A stretch of DNA of 64,000 nt, from NCBI RefSeq assembly GCF_021290965.1, contig NZ_JAJOYT010000014.1:1-64000 (forward strand), written 5' to 3'. A program made the position numbers and the translations under genes. The stretch comes from Rheinheimera faecalis (GTDB lineage Bacteria; Pseudomonadota; Gammaproteobacteria; Enterobacterales; Alteromonadaceae). This document shows positions 34,189-43,453 of the stretch, in pieces. The stretch's first letter is position 1, and the number at the start of each line of letters is the position of its first letter. The notes beneath the pieces are model-generated. The model was given only the letters and a program-made list of their open reading frames with translations, did not search any database and had not been told where the DNA came from.

Positions 34189-35211
34189 TTGTTACAACGC
34201 TTAAAAAATGATTTCCACCTGTCGATGATTACTCTGGTTGGCGTGATAGCCAGTGGTACCTTATTGCCTTACGCTTTGTACCGTATTGCAACAGGAAATT
34301 ATCTGGTTGGTGTAGTAGACCTGTTAATGATTGCTGTCAGTACAGTTTCAGTTCTGATGGCCTGGCGCACTGGTGATACTGAAAAACCAGGCTTTTTGAT
34401 GGCCGCCGTATTTTGTTTTGGCGCTGTGTTAGTGTGCATGAAACTCGGACAGGATGTGCTGTTCTGGATTTATCCCCTTATGGTGTTTATTTTCTTTTTA
34501 GTGGCGCCTATCAAAGCCTTATTGCTGCTGTTACTGATGGTCAGCGCTATTGTGTCGCTGCACTTTTCCGAGCACTCCGCTATTTTTGCCAACAACTTTC
34601 AGCTGCTGGCGTTTATTACCACCACTTTAATTACCAGTATTTTTGCTTATATTTTTGCCTACCGTACTCATCTACAGCGTCAGGAATTACGGCGTTTAGC
34701 CACTACAGATCCATTAACCGGAGCTGCCACCCGGCATTCCCTGACCGATGAATTAACTTATGCTATCCAGCAGTATCAACTCAAAGGTGTGGTCAGTGGT
34801 TTAATGCTGCTGGATTTGGATCATTTCAAACGCATTAACGATAACTTTGGCCATCAGGTCGGCGATCAAATTTTGAGTCAACTGGTGCCTTTGTTAAAAC
34901 AAATGATCCGTCAGCAAGATTCGGTATTTCGTTATGGTGGCGAAGAGTTTGTATTGCTGATTAAAGAAATTCAGCTGGCTGATTTACATCGTTTAGCAGA
35001 AAAAATCCGTCATGCAGTCTGGCATCAGTTAAATTTACCCGACGGTTCAGCTCTGACTACCTCTATTGGTATAGCGACAGTGCAACATGCCAATGACTGG
35101 GAAAGCTGGTTACAAAATGCCGATATTGCTTTGTATCAAGCCAAACATCAGGGGCGTAATCAGGTAGTTATTGCAGCGCAGCCTGCTGAGCAGGCAACAA
35201 CTCTGCCTTAG
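34189..35211 (+). CDS. membrane-anchored diguanylate cyclase (GGDEF)
   Basis: A 340-aa protein with a six-span hydrophobic N-terminal region (to about residue 158) and a GGDEF domain: RRLATTDPLTGAATRHSL, LDLDHFKRINDNFGHQ, and the active-site motif RYGGEEFVLL. GGEEF is catalytically competent, so it should make cyclic di-GMP. No RxxD inhibitory site is apparent before GGEEF (the residues are RQQDSVF, in which RQQD could serve as one). It starts with TTG at 34189 after AGGT. The membrane part may sense an unknown signal. Confidence 0.9.
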   Translation: MLQRLKNDFHLSMITLVGVIASGTLLPYALYRIATGNYLVGVVDLLMIAVSTVSVLMAWRTGDTEKPGFLMAAVFCFGAVLVCMKLGQDVLFWIYPLMVFIFFLVAPIKALLLLLLMVSAIVSLHFSEHSAIFANNFQLLAFITTTLITSIFAYIFAYRTHLQRQELRRLATTDPLTGAATRHSLTDELTYAIQQYQLKGVVSGLMLLDLDHFKRINDNFGHQVGDQILSQLVPLLKQMIRQQDSVFRYGGEEFVLLIKEIQLADLHRLAEKIRHAVWHQLNLPDGSALTTSIGIATVQHANDWESWLQNADIALYQAKHQGRNQVVIAAQPAEQATTLP

Positions 35212-35282
35212 ACTTAAGTCGAAGCGCCAATTACTGCACAATACTTTAAGCTTACTATCTTCATTCAGCGCAGGTGTCTTTT

Positions 35283-35681
35283 ATGTTGTCTTTTATCATC
35301 AGCCGTTTTTTTGCTATTCAAATCCTGGTATTGCTCACTTTGGCGTTGGCTAATTACTTCTCAGCCATCAAACTTGGTTTTATTCAGGACTTGTTGTTAC
35401 TGCCCTTACTAACTATTTTTCTGGTCTATCACTACTGTAAAAAACAAAATGCCCTTTTAACGACAGAGCAAAGTCAAAAGGTTATTTACGCTCTGATTTT
35501 AAGTGACGCGCTGATCCAGGCAGTGCTCACCTTCAGCAGTCCACAAGGCATTATTGCAGCACAGCACTTTATCAACGCAGCTTTAACTTATGCCGCAGTC
35601 ATGGTGTTTCATAGCCTGATGATTTATTTTGCGGTCGGCTACAGCAAAACCTTATTTGAAAAACGTCAGGCGTTGAGCTAA
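35283..35681 (+). CDS. four-span membrane protein, unknown
   Basis: A 132-aa membrane protein with four hydrophobic segments, around residues 3-22, 30-45, 65-82 and 98-118. It begins MLSFIISRFFAIQILVLL and ends in a charged tail (KTLFEKRQALS). ATG 35283 has AGGTG six bases upstream and is preferred over the GTG at 35274. It resembles small uncharacterised inner-membrane proteins of Acinetobacter and relatives, but I cannot name the family with confidence. The convergent neighbour ends 18 bases away. Confidence 0.6.
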   Translation: MLSFIISRFFAIQILVLLTLALANYFSAIKLGFIQDLLLLPLLTIFLVYHYCKKQNALLTTEQSQKVIYALILSDALIQAVLTFSSPQGIIAAQHFINAALTYAAVMVFHSLMIYFAVGYSKTLFEKRQALS

Positions 35682-35699
35682 TAGCTAAAACCAGCCATC

Positions 35700-36293
35700 T
35701 CAACAATCCTTCTCACAAGGACGGCCATCGTTGTCACCATCAATCAACACATTAGGGCAGTTTTTTAAATAAAACCTGGCCTCGTCACAGGAGCTCATTT
35801 CAGAACAGTGTTGCTTACCTTCACACTGAAATTGCGGGTATTGTTGGGCTTGTATAGGTGGCCAGACCGGATTTTCAAATGAAGCAGTAGTACTTTGCGG
35901 GTCAGTAGTTTCAATCCCCCCTGCAACTGCTGGCGAAGAAACTTCAGCCCTGAGCAAATGCATCGATTGATAACCAAGCCAGGCGAGAATAGATAAAGTC
36001 ACCACTACAGATAACAACTGCTGGAATGGCAAAGATGACAAAGCTGGTTTTTTCACTGCAGGTGCTGGTGCTGGTGCAAAATGCTGTCCGGCTCTATAAG
36101 CGAATACAGCTTTGGGTTTACCTTGGGGGTCGACTTCAATCTGAAAAAATATGCTATCGCCGTCTTGCAAATTCTCAGGTTTCTTGCGAAAACCACTGCT
36201 GCTGATGCGAATATCCGGCCCTGCTTTCTCCTGCTGAATAAAGCCACTGCCATTGCCGGGGTTCCAGTCTCTTAACTTTCCCTGATGTAACAT
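35700..36293 (-). CDS. cold-shock domain / membrane span / excalibur fusion protein
   Basis: A 197-aa three-part protein. Residues 1-68 form a cold-shock-like fold (GKLRDWNPGNGSGFIQQEKAGPDIRI, the counterpart of KGFGFI). Residues 85-108 are one membrane span. Residues 150-197 are an excalibur domain (CEGKQHC, KNCP, DGDNDGRPCEKDC) close in sequence to the one in the 2.0-kb gene. The arrangement implies a nucleic-acid-binding cytoplasmic side and a calcium-binding outer side. Function unknown; DUF1294-linked cold-shock proteins show a similar N-terminal half. Confidence 0.85.
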   Translation of the reverse strand: MLHQGKLRDWNPGNGSGFIQQEKAGPDIRISSSGFRKKPENLQDGDSIFFQIEVDPQGKPKAVFAYRAGQHFAPAPAPAVKKPALSSLPFQQLLSVVVTLSILAWLGYQSMHLLRAEVSSPAVAGGIETTDPQSTTASFENPVWPPIQAQQYPQFQCEGKQHCSEMSSCDEARFYLKNCPNVLIDGDNDGRPCEKDC

Positions 36294-36362
36294 CTCAACG
36301 TCCTGTTGTATCTATTTCAAAAACACCTTATTTAACCTAAATCACATTTGTTTTACAAGCAT

Positions 36363-36397
36363 AAAAAAAGGCCACCTTTTTAGCGGCGGCCTTTTTG
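36363..36397 (-). terminator. terminator of ahpF
   Basis: On the minus strand AAAAAGGCC ... GGCCTTTTTTT, with extra inner pairing of the GCC/GGC blocks, directly after the ahpF stop codon. Confidence 0.8.
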
Positions 36398-36411
36398 CGC
36401 AGGGTGAACAG

Positions 36412-37956
36412 TTAGTTACGGATCAGGTAGTCAAAAGCACCTAAAGCCGCTGTTGCACCACTGCCCATCGCAATAATAATTTGCTTGAACGGTGTATTCG
36501 TCGCATCGCCTGCAGCAAACACGCCTTTTAATGACGTCTGGCCGTGGCTGTCGACCATGATTTCACCACGTGGCGTTAATTCCACAGCACCACGTAACCA
36601 TTCGGTATTTGGTACTAAACCAATCTGTACAAAGATACCGGCCAGTTCAACAGTTTTGCTTTCGCCGTTGGTACGGTCTGTGTATTGCAAGCCAACCACA
36701 CGCTGACCATCACCCAACACTTCTGTAGTTTGTGCTTGAGTAATAATAGTGATGTTGCCCATAGACTGCGCTTTTTTGATAAGCACTGCGTCTGCACGCA
36801 ATGCGCTGTCAAACTCCAGCACTGTGACATGCTGAACAATACCAGCCAGGTCTATAGCAGCTTCAATACCAGAGTTACCACCACCTATCACTGCTACTTT
36901 TTTGCCTTTAAATAAAGGACCATCACAGTGTGGGCAATAGGCTACACCCTTACCACGGTATTCTTTTTCACCAGGCACGTTCATCTCTCTCCAGCGTGCA
37001 CCAGGAGATAACACTATGCTTTTACTTTTCAGTACTGCGCCGTTTTCAAGCGTGATTTCAAACAAATCGCTTTTGCCCAGTTTCACTGCCTTTTGGCTGT
37101 TCATAATGTCCACTTCGTAATGACGAACGTGAGACTCTAAGTTAGCCACCAGTTTTGGACCTTCAGTTTCTTTGACAGAAATAAAGTTCTCAATGCCTAC
37201 AGTATCAGCAACCTGACCACCAAAACGCTCAGCAACAATGCCTGTGTTCAGGCCTTTACGGGCAGCGTAAATAGCAGCTGCAGAACCAGCAGGGCCACCA
37301 CCAACAATCAGCATGTCGAAGTTGTCTTTGGTCTTCAGAGCTTCAGCCTGACGAGCCGCAGCACCGCTATCGACTTTGTTCAGAATATTGGTCAGGGTAA
37401 TAGCGCCCTGAGAGAACTGCTGACCATTTAAATAGACTGTAGGTACTGCCATGATGTTACGTTTGCTGACTTCATCAGGGAATACAGCACCGTCAATCAT
37501 GGTGGTTTTAATTTTTGGATTCACTGCCGCCATTAAATTCAGCGCCTGCACGACTTCAGGACAAGTCTGGCAGCTTAAAGACACAAAAACTTCGAAGTTA
37601 AATTCACCTTGTAAGGAAGCAATTTGCTCCAGTACAGCAACTTCTTCTTTAATGGTGTGGCCGCCTGAATGCAATAAAGCCAGAACCAATGAAGTAAACT
37701 CGTGGCCCATAGGCACACCAGCAAAACGAATTTGAGTGTTTTTAGCAGTAGAGCGCACCAACATAGATGGCTTTAATACTGCCGGGTCTGTCTCATCTTT
37801 TAAATGGATCAGAGAACTTAAACCGGCGATATCTTCGGCCAGGCTTTTTAACTCGGCTGCTTTATCGCTGCCGTCTAACGCAACTACCAGCTCCACCGGG
37901 CTTTTCAGGTTTTGCAAATAGGTTTTTAATTGGTTCTTTAAATTGGTATCTAACAT
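36412..37956 (-). CDS. ahpF: AhpF, alkyl hydroperoxide reductase flavoprotein subunit
   Basis: A 514-aa flavoprotein. The N-terminal thioredoxin-like part has CQTC at residues 129-132; the FAD site [17 protein letters not shown] follows near 219; the thioredoxin-reductase-type CPHC active site is at 341-344; and the NAD(P)H site is [10 protein letters not shown]. It passes electrons from NADH to AhpC. I chose ATG 37956, which has AGGGG upstream and matches the family N-terminus; a longer frame begins at 38046. It follows ahpC after a 151-base gap containing a hairpin. Confidence 0.95.
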   Translation of the reverse strand: MLDTNLKNQLKTYLQNLKSPVELVVALDGSDKAAELKSLAEDIAGLSSLIHLKDETDPAVLKPSMLVRSTAKNTQIRFAGVPMGHEFTSLVLALLHSGGHTIKEEVAVLEQIASLQGEFNFEVFVSLSCQTCPEVVQALNLMAAVNPKIKTTMIDGAVFPDEVSKRNIMAVPTVYLNGQQFSQGAITLTNILNKVDSGAAARQAEALKTKDNFDMLIVGGGPAGSAAAIYAARKGLNTGIVAERFGGQVADTVGIENFISVKETEGPKLVANLESHVRHYEVDIMNSQKAVKLGKSDLFEITLENGAVLKSKSIVLSPGARWREMNVPGEKEYRGKGVAYCPHCDGPLFKGKKVAVIGGGNSGIEAAIDLAGIVQHVTVLEFDSALRADAVLIKKAQSMGNITIITQAQTTEVLGDGQRVVGLQYTDRTNGESKTVELAGIFVQIGLVPNTEWLRGAVELTPRGEIMVDSHGQTSLKGVFAAGDATNTPFKQIIIAMGSGATAALGAFDYLIRN

Positions 37957-38069
37957 ATTTGGCCCCTTAGTTACAGCCACCTTCAGGTGGATTGCCACTG
38001 CCCTTTTGGACAAAGCTTCGCCGTACCAGTAAATTCTGGTGAGCAAAACTCACAAATTTCGGAATTAAA

Positions 38070-38089
38070 GGGGCTGAGAGTTCAGCCCC
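38070..38089 (-). other. hairpin between ahpC and ahpF
   Basis: Stem GGGGCTGA / TCAGCCCC with a four-base loop, followed on the minus strand by TTTAATT. The weak T run suggests partial termination or RNA processing, giving more ahpC than ahpF message. Confidence 0.5.
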
Positions 38090-38107
38090 ACACAGTCTTA
38101 ATCAGAC

Positions 38108-38674
38108 TTAGATTTTACCAACCAGGTCTAAAGATGGAGCTAAAGTCGCTTCACCCGGAGTCCATTTAGCTGGACATACTTCACCGTCGTGGTTTGCTAC
38201 GTATTGTGCAGCCTGAACTTTACGGAACAGTTCTGCAGCGCTACGGCCGATACCTAAGTCGTGAATTTCAGCAACTTTGATTTCGCCTTGTGGGTTGATT
38301 ACGAAAGTACCACGTAAAGCTAAACCTTCTTCCTCGATCATCACACCGAAGTTACGAGTGATAGTGCCTGTTGGGTCACCGATCATTGGGTAGTTGATTT
38401 TCTTGATAGTTTCAGAAGCATCGTGCCACGCTTTGTGAGTGAAATGCGTGTCAGTAGATACTGAGTAAACTTCAACACCGATTTCCTGGAACTTAGGGTA
38501 GAAATCAGCCAGGTCGCCTAATTCAGTTGGGCAAACGAAAGTGAAGTCAGCTGGGTAGAATACTACTACTGACCATTTGCCAGCCAGATCCTGTTCAGTC
38601 ACTGGAACAAATTTACCGTGATGGAAGGCAGTCGCTTTAAATGGCTTGATGGTGCTGTTGATAATTGAAGACAT
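38108..38674 (-). CDS. ahpC: AhpC, peroxiredoxin subunit of alkyl hydroperoxide reductase
   Basis: A 188-aa typical two-Cys peroxiredoxin. The peroxidatic Cys48 is in [13 protein letters not shown] and the resolving Cys167 in GEVCPAKW. It reduces hydrogen peroxide and organic peroxides and is recharged by AhpF. ATG 38674 has GGAG seven bases upstream; 24 extra codons upstream are spurious. ahpF lies downstream, so both are probably transcribed from a promoter between 38675 and 38908. I could not identify a convincing OxyR site there. Confidence 0.97.
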   Translation of the reverse strand: MSSIINSTIKPFKATAFHHGKFVPVTEQDLAGKWSVVVFYPADFTFVCPTELGDLADFYPKFQEIGVEVYSVSTDTHFTHKAWHDASETIKKINYPMIGDPTGTITRNFGVMIEEEGLALRGTFVINPQGEIKVAEIHDLGIGRSAAELFRKVQAAQYVANHDGEVCPAKWTPGEATLAPSLDLVGKI

Positions 38675-38908
38675 TGTCTTACTCCATGTTGGTTGATTAC
38701 TAAAAATGAACTCGCTTCGATGGAACAAAGAATAGCTGTTCCACACGATTTGAGATAACGAATTAAATCTATAAAGTTAATCTGTTTTTGTGATTGAAAA
38801 ACTGAAAATCTTATCTGTTTTTCCACTTCATTCTACAGTGCCACTATGACAACTATAAAAACACAGTTCTGAACTGCACTCTCTCTTTGCTAACGAATAC
38901 CACAAAAA

Positions 38909-39583
38909 ATGCAAAGAATGACTATGCTGATTAAGTCAGCTTTAAGGTGGGGGCATAAATTGAAACTTCAAGCGGCTAAAGTTCTGACAGGCTGTGTTTT
39001 TTTAGTGCTGACGACAACAGTGGCCGCAGATAATCCGCCTGTGTATCGTTATCAGCAAGCCAATGGCGTGACCGCTTTTTCCGACAGAGCACCAAAAAAC
39101 CGACCTTATCAGTTGGTGCGTTTTGATTGTTTCGCCTGTGAGCTGAAAAGCACTGTGAATTGGCACAATACACCATTGTTTCTGCAGAAGTATCAGCAGG
39201 AAATATCCGTAGCTGCAAAAAACCATCACCTGGACCCGGCTTTATTAAGAGCTGTGATCCATGCCGAGTCTGCTTTTAATCCCAAAGCATTATCCAAAAG
39301 CGGAGCTGCGGGTTTAATGCAACTGATGCCGGATACCGCCACTGAAGTAGGAGTAAAAAACGTCTGGCATCAACAACAGAATATTCAGGGCGGTGCTTTT
39401 TATCTGTCCTCTTTGCTTAAACGTTATAAAGGCAATATTAAACTGGCTATGGCGGCTTATAACGCCGGACCCGGTGCTGTAGATAAACATCAGGGTATCC
39501 CACCTTACGCTGAAACGCAGACCTATGTGGAGCGGGTTCAGCTCTTATTCTCGCGTTACCAAAAAGCTGTATACAGTTCCTGA
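38909..39583 (+). CDS. lytic transglycosylase with N-terminal DUF4124
   Basis: A 224-aa secreted muramidase-like enzyme. After a signal segment (VLTGCVFLVLTTTVAA) comes a short DUF4124-type region (VYRYQQANGVTAFSDRAPK). The SLT domain has the catalytic Glu in VIHAESAFNPKALSKSGAAGLMQLMP and the closing AAYNAGPGAV. It cleaves peptidoglycan glycan strands in the periplasm. Three in-frame ATGs lie at the N-terminus, so the exact start is uncertain. Length suits a small Slt-type enzyme. Confidence 0.9.
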   Translation: MQRMTMLIKSALRWGHKLKLQAAKVLTGCVFLVLTTTVAADNPPVYRYQQANGVTAFSDRAPKNRPYQLVRFDCFACELKSTVNWHNTPLFLQKYQQEISVAAKNHHLDPALLRAVIHAESAFNPKALSKSGAAGLMQLMPDTATEVGVKNVWHQQQNIQGGAFYLSSLLKRYKGNIKLAMAAYNAGPGAVDKHQGIPPYAETQTYVERVQLLFSRYQKAVYSS

Positions 39584-39718
39584 AACATTTAAAGGCAAAG
39601 AGTAACAATTTATAAGCATTTGTTTTTAAATGATTTTAACTCTTACCGTTCTTTTGCAATTCGTCAGCACAACAGGCAGACTAACAGCACTATCAAGGAG
39701 TTGCTTTAAGGACCTGTT

Positions 39719-40483
39719 ATGAAAAAATTGCTTGCTGTCTGTATTCCGACATTATTACTCAGTGCTTGTGTTATTCACGTAGGCAATAGTTCTGCGGCGG
39801 AGGATCTAAAACACGAGCAACTCCATTTGCATTTAAATGCCGCTGATTTGACTGAATTAAAAGCTGAAACTGAAGCAGGCGACCTGAAAATTATTGGTGT
39901 CAAAGGTGCCAGTCAGATTGAAGTGACTGCAGATCTGTATTCCAGCGAAGACCGCCCCTTTACATTGTCACTGGAAAAACAAGGCTCAGCAGCTGTGCTT
40001 AAATCTGTCGGCGGCTCCTGTATTGGTATGTGTACTGGTTCTTCTGCTTATGCAGATCTTATCGTCAAAGTACCAGCTGAACTGGCATTAGCACTGGAAG
40101 ATGGTTCAGGTGATATCAGTATTGAAGGCTTAAGCTCTGATCTGGTGATTGAAGATGGCTCGGGCAATTTAACAGTGCAAGGTGGTCGTAATCTGGTACT
40201 GGAAGATGGTTCAGGTAATGTCAGTCTGACCCAGCTAACTGGCAATCTGACTGTGGAAGATGGCTCGGGCGATCTGTTTATTCAACAGATTGCAGGTGCT
40301 GTGCTGGTGGAAGACGGCTCCGGTGACACAGATATTCAGCAAGTGAAAGGCATGGTCAGTGTCAGTGATGGTTCTGGCGATATCCGCGTGCAACAAGCTG
40401 GTGGTTTTACTTTATTGGACGATGGATCTGGTGAGCTGAAAATTGACCAGATCAATGGTCCAGTCAGCTTAAACAAAGACTAA
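39719..40483 (+). CDS. lipoprotein with seven 17-18-residue EDGSG repeats
   Basis: A 254-aa lipoprotein (lipobox LLSACVI). After an N-terminal domain with a CIGMC pair, residues 127-251 are seven tandem repeats of 17 or 18 residues, each starting (E/S/D)DGSG(D/N/E) and alternating hydrophobic residues. This pattern predicts a right-handed beta-helix or solenoid with an Asp-Gly turn on each coil, as in DUF4097/adhesin-like proteins. The acidic turns could bind calcium. AAGGA precedes the ATG. Role unknown, probably in the envelope. Confidence 0.8.
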   Translation: MKKLLAVCIPTLLLSACVIHVGNSSAAEDLKHEQLHLHLNAADLTELKAETEAGDLKIIGVKGASQIEVTADLYSSEDRPFTLSLEKQGSAAVLKSVGGSCIGMCTGSSAYADLIVKVPAELALALEDGSGDISIEGLSSDLVIEDGSGNLTVQGGRNLVLEDGSGNVSLTQLTGNLTVEDGSGDLFIQQIAGAVLVEDGSGDTDIQQVKGMVSVSDGSGDIRVQQAGGFTLLDDGSGELKIDQINGPVSLNKD

Positions 40484-40490
40484 AAGCTAC

Positions 40491-40521
40491 AAAGGCCAGT
40501 GCTCGACTAGTTCTGGCCTTT
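40491..40521. terminator. bidirectional terminator
   Basis: Stem AAAGGCCAG / CTGGCCTTT with a 13-base loop between convergent genes; the stop codon of the YjdF-like gene lies inside it. Confidence 0.65.
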
Positions 40522-41127
40522 ATCCGCTGCTGCGCGCAGTTGCCGCAATTGTTTATCATGTAAGCCTTTGAGGGTAAACCAGCCAATCAAAGCACCACTT
40601 AACGCCCAGGCCATATCAGACTGAGTATCCCAGACATACCCCTGAGTTCCTAAAAAAGCTTCTGCATTTTCACCGGATAACAAGGCGACCCACCATTCAA
40701 TCAGCTCGTAGAAAGCGCTGAAAGCTAAGCAAAAACAGACACTGAAAAAACATTGCCAGCTTTGGCCAAAAATTAAACCTTTACGCAAAATCAGCTCACG
40801 GCAAATAATCACCGGGATAAACCCCTGAGCAAAATGCCCTACTTTATCGTAATTATTGCGCTCTCCGCCCGTCCAGTCCCGGATCCAGTCAAAGAGTGGA
40901 ACCTCTGCATAAGTGTAATGACCGCCAACCATCAAAATTACACAATGCAGCAATATCAATACATAAAGCAAAGGAGTTAGCGCAAAGCGGCTTTTGGTCA
41001 CAGCCAGCACCACTAAACCAATCAAGGCCGGTAAGACTTCCAGAAACCAGGTAAATTGATCTTTAGGTGCAATGCCAGACCAGATCAGAACGATAAAAAA
41101 TACAGCCAACCATAACCCTTGCTTCAT
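40507..41127 (-). CDS. YjdF-like DUF2238 membrane protein
   Basis: A 206-aa inner-membrane protein with five or six spans. The DUF2238 signature appears as GGHYTYAEVP, DKVGHFAQGF and AFYELIEWW, then GTQGYVWDTQSDM. It matches E. coli YjdF in length and layout. Function unknown. It shares the bidirectional terminator with the repeat lipoprotein gene. Confidence 0.88.
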   Translation of the reverse strand: MKQGLWLAVFFIVLIWSGIAPKDQFTWFLEVLPALIGLVVLAVTKSRFALTPLLYVLILLHCVILMVGGHYTYAEVPLFDWIRDWTGGERNNYDKVGHFAQGFIPVIICRELILRKGLIFGQSWQCFFSVCFCLAFSAFYELIEWWVALLSGENAEAFLGTQGYVWDTQSDMAWALSGALIGWFTLKGLHDKQLRQLRAAADKGQN

Positions 41128-41322
41128 CCTGAGATCACCTTTTCCAACTCGTTACAGGTATCAAACCAATAAAGCAATCAAAATACAAGGCAAGACTGAT
41201 GTAAGCCTGTTCCAAAGCCAAAATAACCTTCTATCCCCTTAAGTCACCGCTGGTCACTTTTTATAAAACAAATGCCAACAATTACCACAAACTAACACCA
41301 GTTCACTGGAGAGGATGAGAAG

Positions 41323-41457
41323 ATGGAAAATAACAAACAACGATTGACGGGGTTTCTGCTGAGTTTTGCCAGCCTGAGCTGTATTCTGGCTATGGGGCCT
41401 TACCTGACATTAAAAACAGCACCAGCTTTAGGCACTTTGCTGACACTATTGCCCTGA
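41323..41457 (+). CDS. 44-aa membrane peptide upstream of the two-component genes
   Basis: A short gene with a good ribosome site (GAGAGGATGAG before ATG 41323) and stop TGA at 41455-41457. After a polar start (MENNKQRLTG) the product is hydrophobic for about 35 residues (FLLSFASLSCILAMG and TLLTLLP). It ends 64 bases before the chosen kinase start and may be a regulatory or signalling partner. I do not recognise it. Codon use and the ribosome site look real. Confidence 0.55.
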   Translation: MENNKQRLTGFLLSFASLSCILAMGPYLTLKTAPALGTLLTLLP

Positions 41458-41521
41458 CCTCTTGTTGTTTTTTGTAAGCTGCGGTAAAACATCAAAGTTG
41501 CCTGCTTTTGGAAGCCTTATC

Positions 41522-42631
41522 TTGTCTGATTTTTTAAGTCGTGCTGTTGAGTTATCAAGCCGTTTTAGCAGAGCCTATCTGCTTGGCCAGCTGATTTTTA
41601 TCACGCTGTTTTTTGCCAGCTATCTGGTGATGATGCAACCTTTTCTGGAATTAGCAGAAACCAGTTTAGCCTCACGCTTTGTGATCCGGGGTGTAATTGA
41701 CTGTGCCAACATAGTACTTGTCACTCATTTGCTGTTAAGGCCTGTGCTGAAATATTATTTACTGAGTGTTTCACAGAAACTACTCCCTGCCCTATGGAGT
41801 TTTTTGTATTTAACAGCTTTGTCGTTATTTTGTTCAGCTATTTCGATGCTGACGACCAAGCTGGATTTATTAAAAACCACTCAAATTGATACCGTTAGCT
41901 TTAACCACCAAAACCAACAGGTTTTGATGGAGTTCTCTCAGTTTAATCAGTGGCTGCTGGGTGGTTTTAACACCCTTATCGTATTGCTGGGCTGGAGCCT
42001 GATTTATTTATTCTGGCATGGTCTGCAACAAAAAAAGCTGTTGCAACAACAGATGCAGCAAGCTCAAATTCAGCAATTGACTTACCAACTCAGCCCGCAC
42101 TTTTTGTTTAACGCCTTAAATTCAGTGCGCGCCTTAATTTTTGAAAATCAGCAGCAGGCAGCACAAACCGTCACTCAGTTATCTGAACTCTTGCGTATTC
42201 ATTTACAAAGCCAAATGCGCCCTGTCGCCACTTTAGCTGAAGAGTGGCAAACCGCAGAGTTTTACCTGCAGATAGAGCAGGTTCGATTAGAGCAACGGCT
42301 GGAAACCAGTATTGAACTGGCTGATGATTGCCTGACGCAAAAACTACCAGCGCTGACTTTACTAACGCTGATTGAAAATGCGATTAAACATGGTATCAGC
42401 CCCAATGCCGAACCGGGCTGGCTGAAGGTCAAAGCAGAAAAAATAAGCCACTCTCTTTGGGTGCTATCGGTCAGCAATAGCTACAAAGCTGCCAGCCCCT
42501 TTAAAGGCACTGGCAGTTCACTGGCTAACTTACAACAAAGACTGCAGTTGCAGCTGGGAGATAGTGTCCGATGGCAGCAAACAAAAACAGAGCATCAGTT
42601 TGAACTGAGGATGGAGCTGCCTTATGTTTAA
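41522..42631 (+). CDS. LytS/YehU-type sensor histidine kinase
   Basis: A 369-aa sensor with four hydrophobic segments in the first 175 residues, then a His_kinase domain with the phospho-acceptor region YQLSPHFLFNALNSVRAL and a short ATPase part with LIENAIKHGI and GSSLANLQQRL. I place the start at TTG 41522 because GGAAG lies seven bases upstream; the frame opens at 41462. It overlaps the LytTR regulator gene by eight bases. Ligand unknown. Confidence 0.88.
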   Translation: MSDFLSRAVELSSRFSRAYLLGQLIFITLFFASYLVMMQPFLELAETSLASRFVIRGVIDCANIVLVTHLLLRPVLKYYLLSVSQKLLPALWSFLYLTALSLFCSAISMLTTKLDLLKTTQIDTVSFNHQNQQVLMEFSQFNQWLLGGFNTLIVLLGWSLIYLFWHGLQQKKLLQQQMQQAQIQQLTYQLSPHFLFNALNSVRALIFENQQQAAQTVTQLSELLRIHLQSQMRPVATLAEEWQTAEFYLQIEQVRLEQRLETSIELADDCLTQKLPALTLLTLIENAIKHGISPNAEPGWLKVKAEKISHSLWVLSVSNSYKAASPFKGTGSSLANLQQRLQLQLGDSVRWQQTKTEHQFELRMELPYV

Positions 42632-43343
42632 TACTCTGCTGGTGGATGACGAACGTTTAGCCAGAGCCGAATTGCGACGTTTACTGAGCCCCTACCCACA
42701 GATCAGTATTCAGGCAGAAGCCAGCACAGCGGAGCAGGCTTTAGAGCTGATGCAGCAGCAAGCTTTTGATTTGGTGTTTTTAGATATTCAGATGCCGGGT
42801 TTATCGGGTTTGCAGCTGGCACCACAATTACAGCCACACTGCCATTTTGTATTTTGTACTGCGTTTGAGCACTATGCGTTGGATGCTTTTGAATTGAATG
42901 CTTTGGATTATTTATTAAAACCTGTAGCACCAGAGCGGCTGGAACGAACCATTCAAAAGCTGGAGCAACAGCATTCTTCAGGCCAGCAACAAAGTTACCT
43001 GCCTGAACAACATGGCATATTGCTGAAGTTTGGTGAGATAAGCCGGATCAAACGACTGAATGAAATTCAACGTTTTGAAAGTATTGGCAACCACACAGCA
43101 GTCTACTGCGAGGACGGAAAAAGCTTTTTACATAGCTCCTTATCCAAAGTAGAGATGCGTTTAAACCCGCAGCAGTTTTTTAAAGTCAGCCGCTCCGACA
43201 TAGTGCGTATTGATGCTATTTCACAGATTGAACCAGGTCTGGCTGCAGGTACCCTGATTGTTGTGCTCAAAGATGGCTCGGCAGTGGAAGTCAGCCGCCG
43301 TCAGGTGCAGCAACTAAAACAGTTATTTAATGCCTGGGGTTAA
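42624..43343 (+). CDS. LytTR family response regulator
   Basis: A 239-aa regulator. The receiver domain has acidic pocket DDE near the start and phospho-acceptor Asp54 in VFLDIQMPG. The C-terminal LytTR DNA-binding domain (about 135-239) has the expected IQRFESIGNHTAVYCEDG and FFKVSRSDIVRIDAI pattern. It pairs with the kinase whose 3' end it overlaps by eight bases. Targets are not visible; the superinfection-immunity-like gene follows 110 bases later and might be one. Confidence 0.93.
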   Translation: MFNTLLVDDERLARAELRRLLSPYPQISIQAEASTAEQALELMQQQAFDLVFLDIQMPGLSGLQLAPQLQPHCHFVFCTAFEHYALDAFELNALDYLLKPVAPERLERTIQKLEQQHSSGQQQSYLPEQHGILLKFGEISRIKRLNEIQRFESIGNHTAVYCEDGKSFLHSSLSKVEMRLNPQQFFKVSRSDIVRIDAISQIEPGLAAGTLIVVLKDGSAVEVSRRQVQQLKQLFNAWG

Positions 43344-43453
43344 CCGTATTTCCTCGTTATAGCCCGAAAATCACTTTTTTTAAGGCTTGGGCTGACCCAT
43401 CTTTTACTCTGAAACTGTTGAATACAAACGTGGATCACACAGAGGGTTAAAAG

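Noticed and set aside
38675-38908. Possible OxyR site upstream of ahpC (ATAG...TTAT-like bases)
   Set aside because: Too few matches to the four-part OxyR consensus to report.
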